Below are positions 57,730-64,000 of a stretch of DNA of 64,000 nt, piece by piece. The notes under the pieces are model-generated. The model did no database searches. It saw nothing but the letters and a program-made list of their open reading frames with translations, and had not been told where the DNA came from. Both the position numbers and the translations under genes were made by a program. This stretch comes from Camelus bactrianus (Eukaryota > Chordata > Mammalia > Artiodactyla > Camelidae): contig NC_133570.1 in the NCBI RefSeq assembly GCF_048773025.1, forward strand, positions 21,426,001 to 21,490,000. Reading direction: 5' to 3'. How positions within the stretch are numbered: the first letter of the stretch is position 1; every line of letters starts with the position of its first letter.

Positions 57730-58223
57730 ATGGCCTGGACCCCCCTCCTGCTGCCCCTCCTCTCTCTCTGCACAGGTGCTGCCCATAGGGCTCTGCCCTC
57801 GGTGTAATCAGGGCTCAGCCTGGCCCTGAACATCAGCTCAGCACAGGGGATGCTGCGGGGTGCGTGGTCCAAGGGAATGAGACCCTGGTCCCCACCCTAA
57901 CTTTCCTCTCCTCTCCTGCAGGTTATGTGGCCCCTTCTGCACTGACTCAGCCCTCCACGGCGTCCATGTCCTTAGGACAGACGGCCAAGATCACCTGCCA
58001 AGGAGGCAGCTTACGAAGCTATTATGCTCACTGGTACCAGCAGAAGCCAGGCCTGGCCCCTGTGCTGGTCATCTACAAAGATAGCAACCGGCCCTCAGGG
58101 ATCCCTGAGCGGTTCTCTGGCTCCAGATCGGGGGGCACAGCCACCCTGACCATCAGCAGGACCCAGGCCGAGGACGAGGCCGACTATTACTGTCTCTCAG
58201 CAGACAGCAGTGATTATAATGCT
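57730..58223 (+). CDS. IGLV3: IGLV family-3 V gene, intact frame (3)
   Basis: Germline lambda V gene. Leader exon 57730-57775 ([16 protein letters not shown]), intron 57776-57921, V exon 57922-58223. The mature part starts [20 protein letters not shown]. Cys23 ('[19 protein letters not shown]'), Trp41, '[20 protein letters not shown]' and 'DEADYYC' are complete; germline CDR3 is [10 protein letters not shown]. The CDR1 word SLRSYYA resembles human IGLV3-19-type genes. Octamer and heptamer are perfect; the nonamer (ACATAAAAC) is weaker. The upstream 330 bp matches 24690-25090, so it is a paralogue of the 25.1-kb gene. About 180 bp after the heptamer the flank ends abruptly at an inverted retroviral fossil. 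Confidence 0.93.
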
Positions 58224-58262
58224 CACAGTGACACAGGCAGATGGGGAAGTAGGACATAAAAC
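58224..58262 (+). promoter_or_regulatory. V-lambda RSS with weak nonamer
   Basis: CACAGTG (58224-58230), 23-bp spacer, ACATAAAAC (58254-58262). Confidence 0.78.
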
Positions 58263-58404
58263 ACCCTGCATCTCTGTCACCCTCTCCTCTAGTCCCTGGA
58301 GGCCTGTGGCCAAAGCAGTGACAGTTCTGGCCCAGTTCCCCCAGATCTGAGCTCCCAGGCTGCCCTCCCCTCCACCCTCCAGGCTGCTCTACACGCGGTG
58401 GATC

Positions 58405-59600
58405 AGTGGTGGATTTCTGGCTGGCAGGATGTTGCTGTCATGGTGTTTTTGTGCCTAAGTTATGTGTGGGGGGAGGAGGGCCTGGGTGGAGTCAGACAGG
58501 GACATCCAGCGATGCAGGAGGACCCTACATCACAAGGGAGTCTGAGCTCTCAGTGAAATGGGTTTATGGTCATGTCTCTGGATGGAAGCATTTCCCCTTA
58601 AGAACTAAGAGCCCAGACCAGCAAGTAGGAGGTCAGGGGACAGGGAGCAAATGTGTTGAGCAGGTCCCAGGGATGATATGGGTGGAGCCCTTCCTACCCC
58701 CTCACCTTGAATCCTGGCCCCGTGAATCCTGGCGATGGGAGAGGCATCGTACATTGTGCACAGATTTAGAGCATATCTCGCACCTGGACGGCTTTACCAT
58801 CCCCCACAAGTGTTGGCACTTGCCTGGCAAAGTGACTGGCTCTTCCATCGGCTGTTGGTCCATCACTAAGGCAGCAGCCTCGGGATGTTGGGGAAAGTGG
58901 TAGGACCGGTGAAGCCCGTGAGCCTGGGCCCACAGCAGCCCCTCTTTTGATGTGGAATGAGTTCACGGTCAGAAGCCCCATGAGGAAACAGAATTCTATG
59001 AGTCTGAGGATAACAGTTTGGCCAGAAGCATTGCAGACAAAGAAGGCAACTCCCAGTCTGCATGAAAGATCTGTCAGTAAGAGCAGAGCTCCCCCCTCCA
59101 TGCTGGAAAAGGTCTGATGTCATCCACTGAGCACCGGGTCCCTGGCAGATTCCCGAGGGAAGGGTGTCCCACGGGAGCTGTGCTGGTCTGTGCTGCTGGC
59201 AAGCTGGTGACGGAAATGGCTGTGGGCAGGTCGGCTGTAGACACTGGAGCCATCCTGACTAGCCTGTGGCTGATCCTCCCCTTCCCATGGGGTCACCGGG
59301 TCATAGCGACCACCCGGCGATGGTTGGAGAGGGAGGCAGACTGCTATCCACAGAGCAGGACCTCCTGTCCACCTGGTTATTAACACCACTTCCTTTTCAG
59401 GACACACGGTGCTAAGCATTTTCATGGGACACAAATAAATGAATCTCCAGGTCCCTCTGTGGGGGTTCATACTTGTGTCTTTTCCATGTATTCCTGCCAC
59501 GTCTCTGACGGTCCAGTGAAAGTCTGAGTCTCAGCCCATAAATTAGCACACAGCCCCCTCCAGCCACCTCTGTGTTCAGGCTAATGGACCAGGTACCCTG
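58405..59600 (-). mobile_element. Class I endogenous retrovirus pol fossil, inverted
   Basis: Minus-strand remnants of an ERV1-type pol: an RNase H-like part (about 59500-59200), then an integrase-like part (about 59140-58760) with residues such as 'CNASGQTVILRLI' and, in a different frame, a 'SYHFPQHPEAA' word typical of retroviral integrases. The piece is heavily broken, has no LTRs, and is probably the same broad family as the fossils at 17.6 and 53.9 kb but a separate, oppositely oriented copy. The left edge at 58405 is sharp against V-flank homology; the right edge is uncertain and may extend to about 60.0 kb. Confidence 0.6.
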
Positions 59601-60044
59601 CTCCAGTGGTCACTCATCAATCCAGGAGAATTCTCCTCCACTGCTGCCCTTCAGGGATGTCCCCGATAGGGGCGGAAGGACCAAGATGGCTAACTCTCAG
59701 GGGTGTCTTCATATCATCCAGAAACCTCTCCAAACCAGCCCCAAGGGTTTCCCTCTGCGACACTGGTCATAGGCATCTCCCCACGAGGCAGAGGTGGGGG
59801 TTGCTGGAGAACAGACATTGCAGCAGGACTTGGGCTCAGGGGTGTTTGGGCCACCTCCTCAGGCAGCTCCCCGGGGCTTCAGTACCTGGGCGTGGGCCCG
59901 ACCTCGTATCAACCTCCTCTACGTCAGGACAGAGAGCTACTGCACATGCCCACCCATCACCGGGCTGCTCAGGCCTTGCCTGGTCCCCGTAGGTGGCTCT
60001 GGTCCCAGGGGAATTAGGGACTCACAGTCACAATACAGTTTCCA

Positions 60045-60851
60045 CTAGGGCTCAGTAGCTGCAACAGTCTTTCTCAGATGAGCTCTCTGTTGACACAGAT
60101 GAATGACAACCACTAGGCTGCCCCTGTCTTTCAGTTCCAGGGACACCAGGATCATCGGCCAACACCAACGCTCTGTCACATGATCCAATACTCCGTTGGG
60201 CCCGTGGGACTTTGTGGACCACACCCACCTCCACATTGGTGGCAAAACAGAAGTACTTGTCTCCTGCCAAACCAAGGATCCCGTCGCACACAGTCTTGGT
60301 ACCAGGGGCCAGCACTGGGGTAAGGGCAGTCCTGGAAGAGAGAGACCTGAGAATAGCCATCGTCTGGCTTTCAGGTGAACAGAGATCATGAGACACGGGT
60401 AGAAGGTTGGGGGGACTCTCTGCTCTGTCCCAGAACCAGGAGCGTCCACTAGGCTGCCCCACCGTCTAGAAGGAAACTTGACGGCCAGGGCAGTGTCTTG
60501 TCCACACTGATTTTCAGGAACGATTATCAGCCAGAACAAAGTGCTTCTGAAGGAACGTTGGCTGGGTGGGTGTCCTCCTGCCTCCGACTCTGGCACAGTA
60601 GCCACTTCTGCGCTTGTTTGGCTTTGGACCAACAGCCAGAACCACCAAGAGTCAGTCCGTAACTCCTGTGTCCCCCAGGACCAAGCCCAGAACCACACGC
60701 ATAAACATCCCGTGACCCCAGAGATCTGTGCAATGATGGTTCTGGGATCCAGCCATCTCCCCCTGCAAATGAGCCTGCTCATATTTTCATAGTGAGTTGG
60801 AGCCCCTCGTGCCTGGTCTGAGGCAGGCAGTGGCCAAGCAGAGACGCGCAC
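60045..60851 (-). other. Unassigned 268-codon open frame
   Basis: The longest open frame without an explanation apart from spliced V genes. The N-terminal part reads 'MSRLICRGRWLDPRTIIAQI' after about 23 residues; the rest is Trp- and Leu-rich. A second minus-strand frame (60462-60052, 136 codons) overlaps it, with 'TVCDGILGLAGDKYFCFATN'. I recognise neither as a host gene. The inverted retroviral fossil lies to the left on the same strand, so this may be a further decayed part of it or chance coding capacity in GC-rich DNA. Confidence 0.25.
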
Positions 60852-60961
60852 ATCATGCCCTGGGGCCCGCCATCCCTGCTCTGGGAGTCACACCTGAGCA
60901 GTGGTTCTGAATCTGCACCAGGACAGAGGACGCCCTGAGCCTCCAGCAATATGCGGAACAC

Positions 60962-60975
60962 CCACTAGGGGGCAG
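60962..60975 (+). promoter_or_regulatory. CTCF-like core motif CCACTAGGGGGCAG
   Basis: A strong match to the CTCF core, forward orientation, 1.16 kb upstream of the V gene at 62125. Confidence 0.55.
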
Positions 60976-60989
60976 CAGAGTCACATGGC

Positions 60990-62020
60990 AAATTCACCTG
61001 GAGTGGGCGTGTCCTGTGCATCAGGGGATCCACATGCAGGAGAGTATGTAACCACGACCTCACACTCGAAGACAGGTGTCCTTCTACAGTGTCACCTTCA
61101 CTATCAAATACACATTTTCTGTCTCCGAATGTCCCAATCCTGCTCTCGCAGGTGGTGCCTCTTTCCTGACCCAAAACCCACCTCCAGTCCACGTACACCC
61201 TGCTGAAAAGCCATCACTGTCCACAAACATCCGTCCTCCCTGTGATCTCACATCCCCTCCTCCCCTGCGCTCGGAGCCCCGGTCCCCCAGACACAGCTGC
61301 TCCTGCTCCCCCACCATCCCCAACCTGTCCCTCCACTCACCCCTCACAGAGAAGAGGGAGGGGACCAGTATTTCCCCACTTCCCGATTCCCTGGACCTGA
61401 CACACAGCAGTCACTCAACAAACTCTTCTGGACTTAAATCATAATTATGTTTATGACAATTATTTTCCACATGAAGGCATGTTGATTGTGATAAACATTC
61501 GCTGGCAGAGCTGTTAAGCCCTGAGCCCCCGCTCACTCTCCTACAGAGCAAACAGTTCTTTCAGCTCCCGGTCAGTTCCTGCCCCGGATGCAAAATGGGG
61601 ACACTGAGGACGGCATGCAGCCTGCCCCAGCAGCTCACAGCCAAGGGCACACACAGACCATGACGGCTCTGGAACACTCCACGTACTTTGTCAAAGAACG
61701 AATTTTACTCCCTCTCTGGAGCCCAGGAGCTGTGATCAGGGGTAGGACCGTGCACCTGACAGCATCAGAGTGTCACCTACAGATAGGTTGAAAAAGAACA
61801 GATTCATCTCTGGCCTCTCAGTGGCCATGCCGGCCAGGAGTGACATCAATGCACAGTGTGGGTTGGACATGTCCCCAGACTCTGGGACCAGCAGGCAGAG
61901 GAGGAGCCCCTGGGCTGAGGGCGCAGTCTCAGGGCCTGCCACTCCCTCTCTGGGTCCCTGGGGACTGAGCCCTTCTCTGAAATCACAGAGCCCCTCAGGC
62001 CGCCCCCTGGATGCTGGCTG
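60990..62020. other. Unassigned interval before the last V gene
   Basis: No gene was recognised. 'ctcaacaaactcttctggac' near 61417 resembles a MIR/L2-type 3' end. A few open frames of about 100 codons overlap on both strands without features. Confidence 0.4.
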
Positions 62021-62028
62021 CTTTGCAC
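62021..62028 (+). promoter_or_regulatory. Divergent octamer-like CTTTGCAC of the 62.1-kb V gene
   Basis: The expected octamer position (97 bp before the ATG at 62125) reads CTTTGCAC. The following 'ggggataagagaggcctgg' is the conserved proximal promoter of this locus. Confidence 0.4.
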
Positions 62029-62124
62029 ACCCAGTAGCTCTCTCTCCAGCAAGGGGATAAGAGAGGCCTGGGGGGAAACCTGCCCAGCCTCGCCCTCGGG
62101 GAGCAGAATCGGGGCATCTCCACC

Positions 62125-62856
62125 ATGGCCTGGTTGCCCCTCCTCCTCAGCCTCCTGGCTCACTGGACAGGTGCTGACCCCAGGATCACATCCACACCCG
62201 CCCAGGGCTGGGGACAAGCCTGGCTCTGACTGAGCTCAGAAGGGAGCTGCCAGTGGGGGCAGGTGGCTGGTGGTCCTGCTGCAGGATGAGGGGCTGGAGG
62301 GGATGACATCCCACACTGTGCTCAGTGCTGTGTGGGCCCTGAGGGGCTGCACCTGCCAGAGGAAGGGGGCAGGTTTCTCATTTGTTCAGGGGCACCATTC
62401 CACCACTCAAGCCCATGGGGTCACTGGGGGTGAGACTGATGGGAGGGGCCTGTGTGGGCCCAGGGAATCCCTGGGGCTCAATGCAGGTCAGCTGCTGGGG
62501 TCTCCTGGGAAAAGCTCCTTCATCTTCAGCCCAGGTATCCTTTCTCTCCTGCAGGCTCTGTGGCCTCCTACGAACTGACTCAGTCACCCTCAGTGTCAGT
62601 GGCACTGAGACAGACGGCCAAGATCACCTGTGGCGGGGACAACATTGGAAGTAAAAGTGTTCACTGGTACCAGCAGAAGCCGGGCCAGGCCCCTGTGCTG
62701 GTCATCTATGATGATAACAGTCGGCCCTCAGGGATCCCTGAGCGGTTCTCAGGCTCTAACTCCGGGAACACGGCCACCCTGACCATCAGCGGGGCCCAGG
62801 CCGAGGACGAGGCCGACTACTACTGTCAGGTGTGGGACAGCAGTAGTGCTAATGCT
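62125..62856 (+). CDS. IGLV3: IGLV3-21-like V gene, intact frame
   Basis: Germline lambda V gene of a second family-3 subgroup. Leader exon 62125-62170 ([16 protein letters not shown]), a longer intron 62171-62554 (384 bp against about 145 bp in the other family-3 genes), V exon 62555-62856. The mature chain begins [20 protein letters not shown]. Cys23 ('[19 protein letters not shown]'), Trp41, '[20 protein letters not shown]' and 'DEADYYC' are complete; germline CDR3 is [10 protein letters not shown], which strongly resembles human IGLV3-21. Arg in 'ALRQTA' replaces the usual Gly. The RSS is good, but the promoter octamer is divergent. Its intron has a relic counterpart at 27480-27625. Confidence 0.94.
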
Positions 62857-62895
62857 CACAGTGACACAGGCAGATGGGGAAGTGGGACACAAACT
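62857..62895 (+). promoter_or_regulatory. V-lambda RSS, 23-bp spacer
   Basis: CACAGTG (62857-62863), 23-bp spacer, ACACAAACT (62887-62895). Confidence 0.87.
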
Positions 62896-62899
62896 TCCC

Positions 62900-64000
62900 T
62901 GCCTGGACTGGTGCTCACCCCAGTCCCCTTTGAGCAGTGGGAGGTCAGGCTGCAGCCCAGGCATCCTCTCGGGTCCTGGCCCCGCTCCTCCAGGGCCGAG
63001 GTTTATCCTGATAAAAAGGGAGAAGGTAGCTGTTCTGGGCTTCAAAGGCTGCAGTCAGGATTGGGAGGAAAGGAAAGGTTTAGGATCATGATGTGTGACT
63101 GTGGCCCCAGATGTGATCACACGTCTGCGGGAGAGGGGGGCTATGTGACATGGCGGGGTTCTGGGGGAATCCTTCTCCTCTGGGAGGAACCTGCTGGATT
63201 AGGCCTGCGACGAGGTCCTGTGCTTTCCTGCATGAAGAGTCCCCACTTCCTGGGGGCTGCCTGAGGCCCGGAGAGGACTGAGCCCCAGCCCCTGACCCCA
63301 GGGCCCTCCTCCCCTGAGATGTAGCACAAATTACACAGACAGGGCAGACCCGCCCTGGGCTCCTCCTGCAGAACTTCTCCTGGACACACAGTCCTCCTGT
63401 TGGACCCCAGGACCAGAGCCCCCAAAACTACTGTCTGATGGGTACAGACGTTCTGTGTAGGGAGATATAGATCATATTATCCAGGCTTCTCCAAGACACA
63501 CAGCCAATTGGGTACAGAGATGGATTAGGAGGAATTGGTTGACAAGGTTCTGGAGGCTGAGAAGTCCTAAGAGGCACCGTCAAAGGGGGAACCCCCGAGG
63601 GCCTGTGTGTGATTCCTCCCCAAGGCCTGAGATCCAGGGAGGCTGACATGCCTCTCGTCCAGGGCAGGAGGGCGACGTCCCAGGGACCCCCAGGAGGAGA
63701 TGTTCTGCCCCCTCCGCCCTTTGCTCTTGCCAGGACCCCAGGGATGGGATGGAGCCCACCCATATGGGGAGGGCCACCTGCTTCTCTGAGCCCTAGGGTC
63801 CGAAGGCTAATGCTCTCCTAAAACACCCCCAACGCCCCATGAAATGAGTACCACTGGGACCTGCTTGTCCAGCCAAGTGGACGCACGAATTTAACCATCA
63901 CGGTGGTTAGTGATACATTGCATGGATGGGTATTTTACTATAGTTTTTTTTTAATTGCTGAGTCTGAAAATAAAGTACAGGAAATGATTTTGAAGTCCTT
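62900..64000. other. Flank right of the last V gene, no gene seen
   Basis: No J segment, constant exon or further V was found. Open frames of about 100 codons near 63141-63821 overlap on both strands and have no features. Confidence 0.5.

Noticed and set aside
58430-58460. A tgtttttgtg word resembling a J-lambda RSS nonamer
   Set aside because: There is no CACTGTG heptamer 12 bases away and no FGxGT J motif. It lies in the inverted retroviral fossil.
60050-60470. Possible J-lambda or inverted V segment ('GTKT' in the minus frame)
   Set aside because: No RSS of either spacer length and no Cys/Trp/Cys pattern was found.
62452-63264. A 270-codon frame over the 62.1-kb V gene
   Set aside because: It begins in the intron and continues past the RSS; only the V exon part (62555-62856) is real.
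1-64000. CRISPR arrays, bacterial operons or riboswitches
   Set aside because: The window is mammalian germline DNA; the repeats are microsatellites, retroelements and V-block duplications.

Overview
This window is a stretch of mammalian germline DNA from an immunoglobulin lambda light-chain variable (IGLV) locus, most likely of a camelid (camel, llama or alpaca). Ten V segments, all on the + strand, have the two-exon leader/V layout and end in a CACAGTG heptamer, 23-bp spacer and nonamer. The family-2 products ([15 protein letters not shown] framework, germline CDR3 ASYRSSNN) resemble llama V-lambda-2 light chains as I remember them. The L1 and old-repeat content fits a cetartiodactyl genome. 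No J segment, constant exon or VPREB gene was found, so the J-C cluster should lie outside, presumably beyond the right edge if joining is deletional.

Layout. 1-592: unique sequence and an old L1 3' end. 593-10267: one very long minus-strand LINE-1 whose 5' region (about 2.1 kb) is present twice in tandem; one imperfect 16-bp target-site repeat flanks the whole insertion. 10.3-20.5 kb: two family-2 V pseudogenes (11.2 and 16.1 kb). 20.7-27.1 kb: two tandem family-3 V genes with intact reading frames (20.9 and 25.1 kb), then the orphan intron of a lost third V at 27.5 kb. 27.6-40.2 kb: V-poor, with old MIR and L1 fragments, a 5'-truncated + strand L1 (33.15-37.25 kb), a GGAT microsatellite and a solo retroviral LTR (38.7-39.2 kb). 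40.2-46.5 kb: two intact family-2 V genes (41.1 and 46.0 kb). 46.5-49.0 kb: old L1-like and unassigned sequence. 49.0-58.4 kb: an intact but odd family-2 V (49.2 kb), a family-2 pseudogene lacking its start codon (52.4 kb) and an intact family-3 V (57.7 kb). 58.4-59.6 kb: inverted retroviral pol fossil. 62.1-62.9 kb: an IGLV3-21-like V gene.

The locus grew by block duplication. The six family-2 V segments form three A-B pairs (11.2/16.1, 41.1/46.0, 49.2/52.4), each A sharing its flanks with the other As and each B with the other Bs. The first and third pairs are followed by family-3 genes. B blocks 1 and 3 both carry the same class I endogenous retrovirus pro-pol fossil, so it was inserted before duplication. 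A CTCF-like core motif in one orientation lies 0.6-0.7 kb upstream of five of the six family-2 V segments.

The V genes act as alternative donors for V-J joining in developing B cells: the octamer promoter drives germline and rearranged transcription, the leader exon supplies the signal peptide, and the 23-bp-spacer RSS pairs with a 12-bp-spacer J RSS under RAG1/RAG2. Seven of ten have intact coding frames. Family assignments and species are from recalled sequence features, not database searches.
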